64,000 nucleotides of DNA, from positions 248,001 through 312,000 of the forward strand of contig NZ_WPCV01000005.1 of NCBI RefSeq assembly GCF_018035235.1, given 5' to 3'. The translations under genes and the position numbers were made by a program. Origin of the DNA: Citrobacter sp. On2M. GTDB lineage: Bacteria > Pseudomonadota > Gammaproteobacteria > Enterobacterales > Enterobacteriaceae. Shown here piece after piece: positions 19,228 to 29,791 of this stretch. The first letter of the stretch is position 1, and each line of letters begins with the position of its first letter. The notes beneath the pieces are model-generated. The model was not told where the DNA came from. It worked only from the letters and a program-made list of their open reading frames with translations, and made no database searches.

Positions 19228-20595
19228 ATGATTAGCGTATTCGATATTTTCAAAATCGGCATTGGCCCTTCCAGCTCCCATACTGTTGGCCCGATGAAAG
19301 CAGGCAAACAATTCACGGATGACCTGATTGCACGCGGAATTCTCACTGACGTAACCCGCGTAGTGGTTGATGTCTATGGCTCCTTGTCTCTGACGGGGAA
19401 AGGTCACCATACCGACATCGCGATTATTATGGGCCTGGCGGGTAATCTGCCGGATACCGTCGATATTGATGCCATCCCGGCCTTTATCCAGGATGTGAAT
19501 ACTCATGGACGTTTGCTACTGGCGGACGGCCAACATGAGGTCGAATTCCCGGTCGACAAGTGCATGAACTTCCATACGGACAATTTGTCTCTACACGAAA
19601 ACGGGATGCGTATTACCGCACTGGCAGGCGAAAAAGCCATTTACAGCCAGACATACTATTCCATTGGCGGTGGGTTCATCGTTGATGAAGAACATTTTGG
19701 TTTACCGAATAACTCTCCGGTAAACGTGCCGTATCCGTATAAATCTGCGGCTGATTTACAACGTCATTGCCAGGAAACCGGCCTGTCGCTTTCCGGTCTG
19801 ATGATGCAAAACGAACTGGCGCTGCACAGCAAAGAAGAGCTGGAACAACACTTTGCCAACGTTTGGGAAGTCATGCGCAGCGGCATTGAGCGCGGCATCA
19901 CCACCGAAGGCGTATTGCCGGGCAAACTGCGCGTTCCTCGTCGTGCGGCGGCGCTGCGTCGTATGCTGGTTAGTAGCGATAAAACCACCACTGATCCGAT
20001 GGCGGTTGTTGACTGGATCAACATGTTCGCACTGGCCGTAAATGAAGAAAACGCAGCCGGTGGACGCGTAGTCACTGCGCCAACTAACGGTGCATGCGGG
20101 ATTGTTCCTGCCGTGCTGGCTTACTACGACAAGTTTATCCGCGAAGTGAACGCTAACTCGCTGGCACGCTACATGCTGGTCGCGAGCGCCATTGGTTCAC
20201 TGTACAAGATGAACGCCTCTATCTCTGGCGCCGAAGTTGGCTGTCAGGGTGAAGTCGGCGTGGCCTGCTCCATGGCAGCGGCCGGTCTGGCTGAACTGCT
20301 TGGCGGTAGCCCAATGCAGGTGTGCATCGCGGCGGAAATCGGTATGGAACACAACCTGGGTCTGACCTGCGATCCGGTTGCCGGCCAGGTACAGGTACCG
20401 TGCATTGAGCGTAACGCGATTGCGTCCGTGAAAGCGGTTAACGCCGCACGTATGGCGCTGCGCCGTACCAGTGAGCCGCGCGTGTGCCTCGATAAAGTTA
20501 TCGAGACCATGTACGAAACCGGTAAAGACATGAACGCCAAATACCGCGAAACCTCTCGCGGCGGTCTGGCAATGAAGATTGTCACCTGCGATTAA
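19228..20595 (+). CDS. sdaB: L-serine dehydratase SdaB
   Basis: Oxygen-sensitive [4Fe-4S] enzyme that deaminates L-serine to pyruvate and ammonia. The 455 residues match E. coli SdaB. N-terminal beta domain starts MISVFDIFKIGIGPSSSHTVGPM; the three cluster cysteines expected for the family are present at 339 (GCQGEVG), 381 (LTCDP) and 392 (VPCIERN). The start at 19228 is preferred over an ATG 36 bases upstream, which would add residues not found in E. coli and would overlap the intergenic hairpin. The ribosome binding site is weak, so translation may depend on sdaC. Confidence 0.97.
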   Translation: MISVFDIFKIGIGPSSSHTVGPMKAGKQFTDDLIARGILTDVTRVVVDVYGSLSLTGKGHHTDIAIIMGLAGNLPDTVDIDAIPAFIQDVNTHGRLLLADGQHEVEFPVDKCMNFHTDNLSLHENGMRITALAGEKAIYSQTYYSIGGGFIVDEEHFGLPNNSPVNVPYPYKSAADLQRHCQETGLSLSGLMMQNELALHSKEELEQHFANVWEVMRSGIERGITTEGVLPGKLRVPRRAAALRRMLVSSDKTTTDPMAVVDWINMFALAVNEENAAGGRVVTAPTNGACGIVPAVLAYYDKFIREVNANSLARYMLVASAIGSLYKMNASISGAEVGCQGEVGVACSMAAAGLAELLGGSPMQVCIAAEIGMEHNLGLTCDPVAGQVQVPCIERNAIASVKAVNAARMALRRTSEPRVCLDKVIETMYETGKDMNAKYRETSRGGLAMKIVTCD

Positions 20596-20603
20596 GTCCC
20601 CTG

Positions 20604-20636
20604 AAGAGGTCTCTTTTGCGAGGCCTCTTCCTGTTT
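20604..20636 (+). terminator. Likely terminator of sdaCB
   Basis: AAGAGG-CTC / GAG-CCTCTT hairpin followed by a broken T-rich stretch, just after the sdaB stop. Confidence 0.6.
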
Positions 20637-20687
20637 TGCTGCCAACTATTCGCCTCCACCCGCCGTGAATGTTACCCTACAGACTGA

Positions 20688-21461
<774 letters not shown>

Positions 21462-21466
21462 TCTTA

Positions 21467-21531
21467 TTGCCGGATGGCGCTGCGTTTATCCGGCCTACTT
21501 ATCGTCCCCTGTAGGCCAGATAAACGCCAGG
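21467..21531. repeat. BIME: paired REP units between xni and fucO
   Basis: Two facing REP cores (GCCGGATGGCGCTGCG...TTATCCGGCCTAC and GTAGGCCAGATAAACG) in the 73-bp gap between two convergent genes. Confidence 0.8.
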
Positions 21532-21534
21532 TGA

Positions 21535-22683
21535 TTACCAGGCAGTATGGTACAGCTCGACGATATCACCAAGACTCGCTTCACGCGGGTTTCCACCGGT
21601 ACAAACATCGTCTAATGCCGCTTGCGCCAGCGCAGGTATATCCTCTTTACGTACACCAACGTCGCGTAAGTACAGGGGGATCCCTACATCGCGGTTAAGC
21701 GCAAAGACGGCATCCACTGCTGCTTTCCGCGCTTCTGTCAACGTTAATCCTTCAGCCTTAACCCCCATCACCCGGGCGATATCGCGGAATTTATCTCCGG
21801 TGAATTCGGCGTTGTAGTGCATCACGTGCGGCAGCAAAATAGCATTCGCTACGCCATGCGGCGTGTTATAAAACGCACCTAACGGATGTGCCATGCCATG
21901 CACTAGCCCCAGACCGACGTTTGAAAAGCCCATCCCGGCTACGTACTGGCCCAGCGCCATTGCTTCACCTGCCTGGCTCTCACCTGCAACCGAACCGCGT
22001 AATGCCCCGGCAATAATTTCAATGGCTTTGATGTGCAGCGCATCGGTCAACGCCCACGCCGCCCGCGTGATGTATCCTTCAATAGCATGCGTCAGTGCAT
22101 CCACGCCGGTCGCGGCTTTTAACGCAGCAGGCATGCCGTCCATCATGTCAGCATCGATGAACGCCACCTGTGGGATGTCATGTGGATCAACACAAACAAA
22201 CTTACGCCGATTTTCTTCGTCAGTGATCACATAGTTAATGGTCACTTCTGCCGCCGTTCCCGCGGTGGTTGGGATAGCCATAACCGGCACACTCGGGCTA
22301 CGCGTCGGTGATAACCCTTCAAGGCTGCGTACATCGGCAAACTCAGGGTTATTATTGATAATGCCAATCGCCTTACAGGTATCCTGCGGGGAGCCTCCGC
22401 CGATGGCAATCAGATAGTCTGCGCCACTTCGCTGAAAAACCTCCAATCCTTCCTGCACCACTGCAATGGTTGGATTAGGAATAACGCCAGCATAGATTTC
22501 CCATGCCAGACCTGCAGCATCCATTCGGGAAGTCACCTTATCGACAACGCCGCACTGCAGCAGATTTTTATCTGTCACAATCAACGCTTTGCGATAACCG
22601 CGACGGATAACTTCATCGGTCAATGCGCCAACAGCTCCCCGGCCAAACCATGCCGTTTCGTTCAGAATCATTCTGTTCGCCAT
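21535..22683 (-). CDS. fucO: Lactaldehyde reductase / L-1,2-propanediol oxidoreductase FucO
   Basis: Iron-dependent group III alcohol dehydrogenase that reduces L-lactaldehyde to L-1,2-propanediol in anaerobic fucose use. The 382 residues equal E. coli FucO. The NAD site GGGSPQDTCKAIG and the metal ligands Asp and His in DALTHAIEGY and two His in HGMAHPLGAFYNTPHG are intact. Second gene of fucAO, 12 bp after fucA. Confidence 0.97.
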   Translation of the reverse strand: MANRMILNETAWFGRGAVGALTDEVIRRGYRKALIVTDKNLLQCGVVDKVTSRMDAAGLAWEIYAGVIPNPTIAVVQEGLEVFQRSGADYLIAIGGGSPQDTCKAIGIINNNPEFADVRSLEGLSPTRSPSVPVMAIPTTAGTAAEVTINYVITDEENRRKFVCVDPHDIPQVAFIDADMMDGMPAALKAATGVDALTHAIEGYITRAAWALTDALHIKAIEIIAGALRGSVAGESQAGEAMALGQYVAGMGFSNVGLGLVHGMAHPLGAFYNTPHGVANAILLPHVMHYNAEFTGDKFRDIARVMGVKAEGLTLTEARKAAVDAVFALNRDVGIPLYLRDVGVRKEDIPALAQAALDDVCTGGNPREASLGDIVELYHTAW

Positions 22684-22695
22684 CGTATTTATCTC

Positions 22696-23343
22696 CTATT
22701 CTTCAATACGCAATCCATATGTTTTGAATTTTTCCAGCACAATAGCAATAGCCTCGTCGTCCAGCACTGGAACCGGATCGGTGATCGCCAGCGTACTGAG
22801 ATAAAGCTGCGCCAGCACTTCCACTTCATGGGCTAACCACAGAGCTTTTTCCAGATTTTCTTCACAAGCGATCAGACCATGATGTTGCAACAGCGTCGCT
22901 TTACGGTTTTTCAACGCTACCGCAACGTGCTCTGACAGCTCTCGTGTGCCAAACGTCGCATAAGGCGCACACGGAATAGAGTTTCCCCCCGCCGCCGCAA
23001 TCATGTAATGGATTGCCGGGATTGGACGATTGAGAATAGAAACAGCCGTGCAATGTACGGCGTGGTTATGAACCACCGCCTGAGCATCCGGACGTGTTTG
23101 ATAGGCTGCCATATGGAACCGCCACTCGCTGGAAGGTAACTTCCCTTCTTCGTGCTGTCCCTCAGCATTGATATAGACAATGTGGGATTCAGTGAGTTTT
23201 TCATATGGAATGCCCGTCGGGGTAATTAACATCCCGTCCTGAAAGCGCACGCTTACGTTACCCGCAGTCCCCTGATTCAACCCCAGACGGGTCATTTCCA
23301 GGCAGGTATCGATAATCTGCCGTGCCAGCGTATTTCGTTCCAT
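22696..23343 (-). CDS. fucA: L-fuculose-1-phosphate aldolase FucA
   Basis: Zinc class II aldolase that splits L-fuculose 1-phosphate into DHAP and L-lactaldehyde. The 215 residues equal E. coli FucA. Glu73 and the zinc ligands His92 and His94 (VVHNHAVHC), with a third His in LLQHHGLIA, are in place. First gene of fucAO, divergent from fucPIKUR. Confidence 0.97.
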   Translation of the reverse strand: MERNTLARQIIDTCLEMTRLGLNQGTAGNVSVRFQDGMLITPTGIPYEKLTESHIVYINAEGQHEEGKLPSSEWRFHMAAYQTRPDAQAVVHNHAVHCTAVSILNRPIPAIHYMIAAAGGNSIPCAPYATFGTRELSEHVAVALKNRKATLLQHHGLIACEENLEKALWLAHEVEVLAQLYLSTLAITDPVPVLDDEAIAIVLEKFKTYGLRIEE

Positions 23344-23691
23344 TACTTACCTCTCTCAGTGAGTCAAAATGCGACAACAGAACATTGCTAATACCTCGGC
23401 GCTCTGTTGAATTAGGCGGCTATTTGCTAACTATCATCATGCTGAATAAAGAGAAGGGAATTTTTAGCACTGGATTTTGTGACCTTCATCAACTAATAAC
23501 ACAAAATAAAAAAAAGCAGGATAAATATCATATTGTAAAAATGTCCGTTCTTAATGAAAGCATTATAAAACGGTCATTTGCGAATAATTTGTTAAAGCTG
23601 CCCGTTTTCTTCCCAACTAATTAATTCGGGCATTTACTCTGTGGGTTTTAATAACTTATTTCTCAAACGGTCATTATTTTACAGAAATTAA

Positions 23692-23707
23692 AGTGATGAT
23701 AATCACA
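23692..23707. promoter_or_regulatory. Candidate CRP site, fucA-fucP region
   Basis: AGTGA-N6-TCACA matches nine of the ten key bases of the CRP consensus and lies 199 bp before fucP. E. coli fuc promoters are CRP-dependent. Predicted only. Confidence 0.55.
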
Positions 23708-23730
23708 TAAACTCACGCCCTGAGCATAAG

Positions 23731-23746
23731 TGTGACCGTCATCATA
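23731..23746. promoter_or_regulatory. Candidate CRP site, fucP-proximal
   Basis: TGTGA-N6-TCATA matches nine of ten key CRP bases, centred 39 bp from the previous site and about 167 bp before fucP. Confidence 0.55.
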
Positions 23747-23905
23747 TTAATAGCCGTTTTTTATTTGAAAATGAATTCATGAGTTCATTTGTGAAGGCCA
23801 ATTCTGGCTGGCAGATTACCGGAACTCACCTGGATTAGCAGGTTGGTGAAATCACCCGCCTTACTCTTAAGCTGTTGAACATGCTTATGAACTGATGAGG
23901 ATGCT

Positions 23906-25216
23906 ATGGGAAACACATCAATACAAACGCAAAGTTTTCGTGCAGTAGACCGGGGGCAGACAAAAAATTATGTCATTCCCTTCGCGTTACTCTGCTCTCT
24001 GTTTTTTCTTTGGGCTGTTGCTAATAATCTTAATGACATCTTATTACCACAGTTTCAGCAAGCTTTTACACTGACTAACTTTCAAGCTGGCCTGATTCAA
24101 TCTGCTTTTTATTTTGGTTATTTCATCATTCCAATCCCGGCAGGGATCCTGATGAAAAAATTAAGTTACAAAGCAGGGATTATTACCGGACTATTTTTAT
24201 ACGCCGTCGGCGCGGCATTATTCTGGCCCGCAGCCGAGGTAATGAATTACACCCTGTTCCTGATTGGTTTATTTATTATCGCTGCTGGTTTAGGTTGCCT
24301 TGAAACTGCAGCCAACCCGTTTGTAACGGTACTGGGCCCGGAAAGCGGCGGCCACTTCCGACTCAATCTGGCACAAACTTTTAACTCATTTGGTGCCATT
24401 ATTGCGGTCGTTTTTGGGCAAAGTCTTATTTTGTCTAATGTGCCGCATCAATCTCAGGACGTACTCGATAAAATGGCTCCGGAACAACTGAGTGCCTACA
24501 AGCACAGCCTGGTTTTATCGGTACAAACCCCTTATATGATCATCGTCGCGGTCGTTTTACTGGTCGCCCTGCTGATTATGTTTACAAAATTTCCGACCCT
24601 GCAAAGTGACGACCACAGTGACAACGCTCAGAGTTCATTCTCCGCATCCCTTTCCCGTCTGGTGCGTATTCGTCACTGGCGTTGGGCTGTGCTGGCGCAA
24701 TTCTGCTACGTCGGCGCGCAAACTGCCTGCTGGAGCTACCTGATCCGTTACGCTATCGAAGAGATCCCTGGCATGACCCCAGGTTTCGCCGCTAACTATC
24801 TGACCGGCACCATGGTGTGCTTTTTTATCGGTCGTTTCTCCGGCACATGGCTTATCAGCCGCTTCGCGCCGCATAAAGTGCTGGCCGCTTATGCCCTGCT
24901 CGCCATGGTCTTGTGCCTGATTTCCGCCTTCACCGGTGGTCAAATAGGCCTGTTGGCTCTGACGTTATGCAGCGCATTTATGTCGATTCAGTATCCAACC
25001 ATTTTCTCTTTGGGGATCAAAAACCTGGGACAGGACACTAAATACGGCTCGTCTTTTATTGTCATGACCATTATTGGCGGCGGCATTGTGACGCCTGTAA
25101 TGGGTTTTGTCAGCGACGCCGCTGGCAATATCCCTACAGCAGAACTGGTCCCAGCACTTTGCTTCGCCATCATCTTTATTTTTGCCCGCTTCCGCTCACA
25201 AACGGCAGCCAACTAA
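23906..25216 (+). CDS. fucP: L-fucose:H+ symporter FucP
   Basis: MFS permease with 12 membrane segments; 436 residues against 438 in E. coli FucP, with a two-residue shortening near position 16 (AVDRGQTKNYV). Conserved: LWAVANNLNDILLPQFQQAF (including the proton-site Asp), GLGCLETAANPF with the substrate Glu, and YCYVGAQ-like FCYVGAQTACWSYL. First gene of fucPIKUR. Confidence 0.97.
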   Translation: MGNTSIQTQSFRAVDRGQTKNYVIPFALLCSLFFLWAVANNLNDILLPQFQQAFTLTNFQAGLIQSAFYFGYFIIPIPAGILMKKLSYKAGIITGLFLYAVGAALFWPAAEVMNYTLFLIGLFIIAAGLGCLETAANPFVTVLGPESGGHFRLNLAQTFNSFGAIIAVVFGQSLILSNVPHQSQDVLDKMAPEQLSAYKHSLVLSVQTPYMIIVAVVLLVALLIMFTKFPTLQSDDHSDNAQSSFSASLSRLVRIRHWRWAVLAQFCYVGAQTACWSYLIRYAIEEIPGMTPGFAANYLTGTMVCFFIGRFSGTWLISRFAPHKVLAAYALLAMVLCLISAFTGGQIGLLALTLCSAFMSIQYPTIFSLGIKNLGQDTKYGSSFIVMTIIGGGIVTPVMGFVSDAAGNIPTAELVPALCFAIIFIFARFRSQTAAN

Positions 25217-25247
25217 ATATTTATCCGAATAACGTGAGGAATCTGTG

Positions 25248-27023
25248 ATGAAAAAAATCAGCTTACCAAAAATTGGTATTCGCCCGGTTATTGACGGACG
25301 TCGTATGGGTGTACGTGAGTCCCTCGAAGAACAAACCATGAATATGGCTAAAGCCACCGCCACGCTGATCACGGAAAAACTTCGGCATGCCTGTGGCGCA
25401 CAAATTGAATGTGTGGTTGCCGACACCTGCATCGCCGGGATGGCTGAATCTGCCGCTTGTGAAGAAAAATTCAGCAGTCAAAACGTGGGCGTGACAATTA
25501 CCGTTACCCCATGCTGGTGCTACGGGAGCGAAACCATCGATATGGATCCGATGCGCCCGAAAGCTATCTGGGGCTTCAACGGCACGGAACGTCCGGGGGC
25601 CGTTTATCTGGCGGCCGCGTTGGCAGCCCACAACCAGAAAGGTCTTCCTGCGTTCTCCATTTATGGTCATGACGTACAAGACGCGGACGACACCTCGATT
25701 CCTGCTGATGTTGAAGAAAAACTGCTGCGCTTTGCCCGCGCGGGTTTAGCCGTTGCCAATATGAAAGGCAAAAGCTATCTGTCTGTCGGTGGCGTGTCTA
25801 TGGGTATTGCAGGTTCTATCGTCGACCATAACTTCTTTGAATCCTGGCTAGGCATGAAGGTGCAGGCGGTGGATATGACCGAGTTGCGTCGTCGTATTGA
25901 CCAGAAAATATATGATGAAACCGAGCTGGAAATGGCGCTGGCGTGGGCGGACAAAAACTTCCGCTACGGCGAGGATCAGAACGCGCAGCAATATAAACGC
26001 AATGCAGAACAGAGCCGCGCGGTACTGAAAGAGAGTCTGCTGATGGCCATGTGCATTCGCGACATGATGCAGGGTAACCAGAAGCTGGCAGACAAAGGTC
26101 TGGTCGAAGAATCTCTGGGTTACAACGCGATTGCCGCAGGCTTTCAGGGTCAACGTCACTGGACGGATCAATATCCGAATGGTGACACCGCCGAAGCGCT
26201 GCTCAACAGCTCTTTTGACTGGAATGGGATACGTGAACCGTTTGTTGTCGCCACCGAAAATGACAGCCTGAACGGTGTAGCGATGCTGTTCGGTCATCAA
26301 CTTACTGGCACGGCGCAGGTCTTTGCCGATGTGCGTACCTACTGGTCGCCAGAGGCGGTTGAACGCGTCACGGGTAAACCGCTGACCGGCCTTGCTGAGC
26401 ACGGCATCATTCACCTGATTAACTCCGGATCCGCAGCGCTGGACGGCTCCTGCAAACAGCGCGACGGCGAAGGGAAACCAACCATGAAACCGCACTGGGA
26501 AATCTCGCAGAAAGAAGCGGATGATTGCCTGGCGGCAACCGAATGGTGTCCTGCTATTCACGAATACTTCCGTGGGGGCGGCTACTCTTCTCGCTTCCTG
26601 ACCGAAGGCGGCGTGCCGTTCACCATGACCCGCATCAACATCATCAAGGGCCTGGGACCGGTGCTGCAAATCGCCGAAGGTTGGAGCGTGGAATTGCCGA
26701 AAGACATGCATGACCAGCTTGATGCGCGCACCAACTCCACCTGGCCGACCACCTGGTTTGCCCCGCGCTTAACCGGTAAAGGTCCATTCAGCGATGTCTA
26801 TTCCGTGATGGCTAACTGGGGCGCAAACCACGGCGTACTGACGATTGGTCACGTGGGTGCGGACTTCATCACTCTTGCCGCCATGCTGCGTATCCCGGTG
26901 TGTATGCACAACGTGATCGATGAGAAAATTTACCGCCCTTCCTCCTGGGCTGCCCATGGTATGGATACTGAAGGCCAGGATTACCGCGCCTGCCAGAACT
27001 ATGGCCCGCTTTATAAGCGTTAA
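25248..27023 (+). CDS. fucI: L-fucose isomerase FucI
   Basis: Mn-dependent ketol isomerase converting L-fucose to L-fuculose (also D-arabinose to D-ribulose). 591 residues from the ATG at 25248, equal to E. coli FucI; a GTG three bases earlier would add one Met. GAGGA lies seven bases before the ATG. The metal-site stretches [26 protein letters not shown] and the His in [11 protein letters not shown] are present. 31 bp after fucP. Confidence 0.97.
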   Translation: MKKISLPKIGIRPVIDGRRMGVRESLEEQTMNMAKATATLITEKLRHACGAQIECVVADTCIAGMAESAACEEKFSSQNVGVTITVTPCWCYGSETIDMDPMRPKAIWGFNGTERPGAVYLAAALAAHNQKGLPAFSIYGHDVQDADDTSIPADVEEKLLRFARAGLAVANMKGKSYLSVGGVSMGIAGSIVDHNFFESWLGMKVQAVDMTELRRRIDQKIYDETELEMALAWADKNFRYGEDQNAQQYKRNAEQSRAVLKESLLMAMCIRDMMQGNQKLADKGLVEESLGYNAIAAGFQGQRHWTDQYPNGDTAEALLNSSFDWNGIREPFVVATENDSLNGVAMLFGHQLTGTAQVFADVRTYWSPEAVERVTGKPLTGLAEHGIIHLINSGSAALDGSCKQRDGEGKPTMKPHWEISQKEADDCLAATEWCPAIHEYFRGGGYSSRFLTEGGVPFTMTRINIIKGLGPVLQIAEGWSVELPKDMHDQLDARTNSTWPTTWFAPRLTGKGPFSDVYSVMANWGANHGVLTIGHVGADFITLAAMLRIPVCMHNVIDEKIYRPSSWAAHGMDTEGQDYRACQNYGPLYKR

Positions 27024-27030
27024 TGCGACT

Positions 27031-27118
27031 CAGCCCGGTGGCGCAAGCTTACCGGGCCTTACAGCAGTGGCTTTTGTAGGCCGGATACGGCTTTAACCCC
27101 ATCATCCGGCAACGTTTC
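27031..27118. repeat. BIME between fucI and fucK
   Basis: Two REP-like hairpins inside the operon: CCCGGTGGCGCAAGCTTACCGGGCC and the facing GTAGGCCGGATACGGC...CATCCGGCAACG. They fill almost the whole 105-bp gap and end just before the fucK ribosome binding site. Confidence 0.8.
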
Positions 27119-27128
27119 AGGAGTTTTT

Positions 27129-28547
27129 ATGAAACAAGACGTTATCCTGGTCCTCGACTGTGGCGCGACCAACGTACGGGCTATCGCCGTTGACCGACAG
27201 GGAAAGATTGTCGCTCGTGCGTCGACCCCAAACGCCAGTGACATCGCTGCTGAAAACAGCACCTGGCATCAGTGGTCGCTGGAGGCCATTCTGCAACGTT
27301 TTGCCGACTGCAGTCAGCGGCTCTCTGCGCAACTGGCCGCCTGCCAGGTTCGTGCGATCGCCGTCACCACCTTTGGCGTAGACGGCGCGTTGGTTGATAA
27401 AAATGGCAAACAACTCTATCCGGTGATCAGCTGGAAATGCCAACGCACCACGGCGGTAATGGAGAATATCCACCGCTACATGTCACCGCAGCAGCTGCAG
27501 GAAATTTCCGGCGTCGGCGCGTTTAGCTTCAACACACTGTATAAACTGGTTTGGCTAAAAGAAAACCATCCGCAACTACTGGAACAGGCGCACGCCTGGC
27601 TATTCATCTCGTCGCTCATTAACCACCGTTTAACCGGCGAGTTCACTACCGATATCACCATGGCGGGCACCAGCCAGATGCTGGACATCCAGCAGCGCGA
27701 TTTTAGTCATGACATCTTACAGGCAACGGGTATACCGCGCCGTCTGTTCCCACGTTTGGTTGAAGCGGGAGAACAGATAGGCGTTCTGCAACAGGAGGCC
27801 GCCAGCCTGCTTGGGCTTACGGCGGGTATTCCGGTCATATCTGCCGGACACGACACGCAATTTGCGCTATTTGGCGCTGGAGCCCAGCCAAATGAACCGG
27901 TGCTCTCTTCCGGTACATGGGAAATTCTGATGGTGCGCAGTGCGCAGGTGGATACCTCCCAGCTTAGCCATTATGCGGGTTCAACCTGTGAACTGGATAG
28001 CCAGCCCGGACTGAATAACCCCGGTATGCAGTGGCTGGCTTCCGGAGTCCTCGAATGGGTACGCAAGTTGTTGTGGACTGCTGATACCCCATGGCAAACC
28101 CTGATTGACGAAGCCAGGGCTATCCCGGCAGGTGCCGAAGGCGTGAAGATGCACTGCGACCTGCTGGCCTGTCAAAATGCGGGCTGGCAAGGCGTCACGC
28201 TCAATACTACCCGCGGACACTTCTATCGCGCCGCGCTGGAAGGACTGACAGAACAACTGCAGCGAAATCTGCACACGCTGGAAAAAATCGGTCACTTCCA
28301 GGCGACCGAGCTGCTTTTGGTTGGCGGGGGAAGCCGCAACGCATTGTGGAATCAGATCAAAGCGAACGTGCTCAAAATGCCGGTCAAAGTGCTGGATGAT
28401 GCCGAAACCACCGTAGCGGGTGCCGCGATGTTTGCCTGGTCAGGCATCGGGGAATTTTCCTCTCCCGAACAGGCGCGCGCGCAGGTGCGGTATCAGTACC
28501 GTTACTTTTATCCGCAAACCGAATCCGAACACACAGGAGTCGAGTAA
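27129..28547 (+). CDS. fucK: L-fuculokinase FucK
   Basis: FGGY-family sugar kinase that makes L-fuculose 1-phosphate. 472 residues from [21 protein letters not shown]; database entries for E. coli carry a 10-residue longer N-terminus that is not supported here, since CAGGAG lies right before this ATG. Phosphate-binding [23 protein letters not shown] with the catalytic Asp, and [18 protein letters not shown] are visible. Ends one base before fucU. Confidence 0.96.
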   Translation: MKQDVILVLDCGATNVRAIAVDRQGKIVARASTPNASDIAAENSTWHQWSLEAILQRFADCSQRLSAQLAACQVRAIAVTTFGVDGALVDKNGKQLYPVISWKCQRTTAVMENIHRYMSPQQLQEISGVGAFSFNTLYKLVWLKENHPQLLEQAHAWLFISSLINHRLTGEFTTDITMAGTSQMLDIQQRDFSHDILQATGIPRRLFPRLVEAGEQIGVLQQEAASLLGLTAGIPVISAGHDTQFALFGAGAQPNEPVLSSGTWEILMVRSAQVDTSQLSHYAGSTCELDSQPGLNNPGMQWLASGVLEWVRKLLWTADTPWQTLIDEARAIPAGAEGVKMHCDLLACQNAGWQGVTLNTTRGHFYRAALEGLTEQLQRNLHTLEKIGHFQATELLLVGGGSRNALWNQIKANVLKMPVKVLDDAETTVAGAAMFAWSGIGEFSSPEQARAQVRYQYRYFYPQTESEHTGVE

Positions 28548-28548
28548 C

Positions 28549-28971
28549 ATGCTCAAAACGATATCTCCCTTAATTTCGCCCGACCTGCTGAAGGTGCTGG
28601 CTGAAATGGGCCACGGCGATGAGATTATCTTTTCCGATGCCCACTTCCCCGCCCACAGCATGGGGCCGCAGGTTATTCGCGCTGACGGCCTGATAGTCAG
28701 CGACCTGCTGCAGGCGGTTATTCCACTCTTTGAACTGGACAGCTATGCCCCACCGCTGGTGATGATGGCCGCTGTTGAAGGAGACGCCCTCGATCCCGAC
28801 GTCGAGGCTCGCTACCGTCAGGCGCTTTCACTACAGACCCCTTGCCCGGACATTACGCGTATTGATCGCTACGCCTTCTATGAACGCGCACAAAAGGCGT
28901 TTGCGATCGTTATCACAGGAGAGCGGGCAAAGTACGGGAATATTCTTTTAAAAAAAGGGGTAACGCCGTAA
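28549..28971 (+). CDS. fucU: L-fucose mutarotase FucU
   Basis: Interconverts alpha- and beta-L-fucose (RbsD/FucU family). 140 residues from [10 protein letters not shown], as in E. coli; the catalytic His22 is in [16 protein letters not shown]. An in-frame ATG 129 bases upstream lies inside fucK and is rejected; CAGGAG nine bases before 28549 supports this start. The gap to fucK is one base. Confidence 0.96.
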   Translation: MLKTISPLISPDLLKVLAEMGHGDEIIFSDAHFPAHSMGPQVIRADGLIVSDLLQAVIPLFELDSYAPPLVMMAAVEGDALDPDVEARYRQALSLQTPCPDITRIDRYAFYERAQKAFAIVITGERAKYGNILLKKGVTP

Positions 28972-28982
28972 TCTCTGGTCAG

Positions 28983-29005
28983 AATGCCCGTCTGGTACGG
29001 GCATT
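28983..29005 (+). promoter_or_regulatory. Hairpin between fucU and fucR
   Basis: Perfect 8-bp stem AATGCCCG / CGGGCATT with a 7-nt loop, 24 nt before the fucR start. There is no T-run directly after it. It may set the level of the regulator relative to the enzymes. Confidence 0.55.
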
Positions 29006-29028
29006 CATCATATAATGAGGATCAGAAC

Positions 29029-29757
29029 ATGAAAGCGGCGCGCCAGCAGGCAATCGTAGATCTGCTTACTAACCATAAAAGCCTGACAACCGAAGCTCTG
29101 GCGTTGCAACTGAACGTCAGCAAAGAGACCATCCGCCGCGATCTCAGTGAGTTACAGACCCAGGGAAAAGTGCTACGTAATCACGGGCGGGCGAAAGTTA
29201 TTCACCGGGAAAACAAGGACAGCGGCGATCCGTTTCATATGCGACTCAAAAGCCACTATGCCCACAAAGCGGATATTGCCCGCGAAGCGCTGGCATGGAT
29301 CGAAGAAGGTATGGTGATAGCCTTAGACGCCAGCTCAACATGCTGGTACCTGGCGCGACAGCTACCGGACATCAACATTCACGTTTTTACCAACAGCCAG
29401 CCCATTTGCCAGGAACTGGCTAAGCGTGAACACATTCAACTCATCAGCTCCGGCGGTCGCCTTGAGCGAAAATACGGTTGCTACGTTAACTCCTCGCTCA
29501 TCTCACAGCTCAAATCTCTTGAGATTGACCTGTTTATTTTTTCCTGTGAGGGGATCGACAACGACGGTGCGCTCTGGGACTCCAATGCCACAAACGCCGA
29601 CTTCAAGTCCATTCTGCTTAAGCGCTCAGCACAATCTTTATTGCTGATCGATAAAAGTAAGTTTAATCGTTCGGGGGAGGCCCGGATTGGGCATCTGGAT
29701 GACGTGACGCATATCGTTTCAGATACGCCGCTGATTGAAACAATTCAGGCCGAATAA
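29029..29757 (+). CDS. fucR: L-fucose operon activator FucR
   Basis: DeoR-family regulator that activates fucAO and fucPIKUR with L-fuculose 1-phosphate as inducer. The helix-turn-helix is at about 20-45 (LTTEALALQLNVSKETIRRDL), the effector domain shows ALDASSTCWYLA and IDKSKFNRSGEARIGHLDDV. 242 residues from the ATG at 29029 (preceded by GAGGA); a longer ORF start upstream would overlap the intergenic hairpin. The last residues differ from E. coli because a REP element starts inside the final codons. Confidence 0.95.
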   Translation: MKAARQQAIVDLLTNHKSLTTEALALQLNVSKETIRRDLSELQTQGKVLRNHGRAKVIHRENKDSGDPFHMRLKSHYAHKADIAREALAWIEEGMVIALDASSTCWYLARQLPDINIHVFTNSQPICQELAKREHIQLISSGGRLERKYGCYVNSSLISQLKSLEIDLFIFSCEGIDNDGALWDSNATNADFKSILLKRSAQSLLLIDKSKFNRSGEARIGHLDDVTHIVSDTPLIETIQAE

Positions 29758-29780
29758 GACGTTGACGCTTTATCCGGCCT
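29747..29780. repeat. REP element overlapping the end of fucR
   Basis: Inverted repeat AGGCCGAATAA / TTATCCGGCCT. Its left arm contains the last two sense codons and stop codon of fucR. Confidence 0.75.
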
Positions 29781-29791
29781 GCGAGTTTAAC

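Larger units (their letters stand above)
23344..23905. promoter_or_regulatory. Divergent control region of the fuc regulon
   Basis: 562 bp between the starts of fucA (-) and fucP (+), AT-rich, without a credible gene. It must hold both promoters and the FucR sites. Three CRP-like sequences are visible: TGTGA-N6-TCAAC at 23478-23493 (weak), AGTGA-N6-TCACA at 23692-23707 and TGTGA-N6-TCATA at 23731-23746. Confidence 0.75.

Noticed and set aside
23322-23624. 100-codon open frame in the fuc divergent control region.
   Set aside because: Starts inside fucA on the other strand, AT-driven composition, no ribosome binding site; the region is better explained as promoter DNA.
25848-26711. 287-codon minus-strand open frame opposite fucI.
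   Set aside because: Antisense shadow of a conserved enzyme gene with no start signal or known domain.
28420-28548. Longer N-terminus for fucU reaching into fucK.
   Set aside because: The extension is the fucK sequence read in another frame; the ATG at 28549 has a good ribosome binding site and gives the E. coli length.
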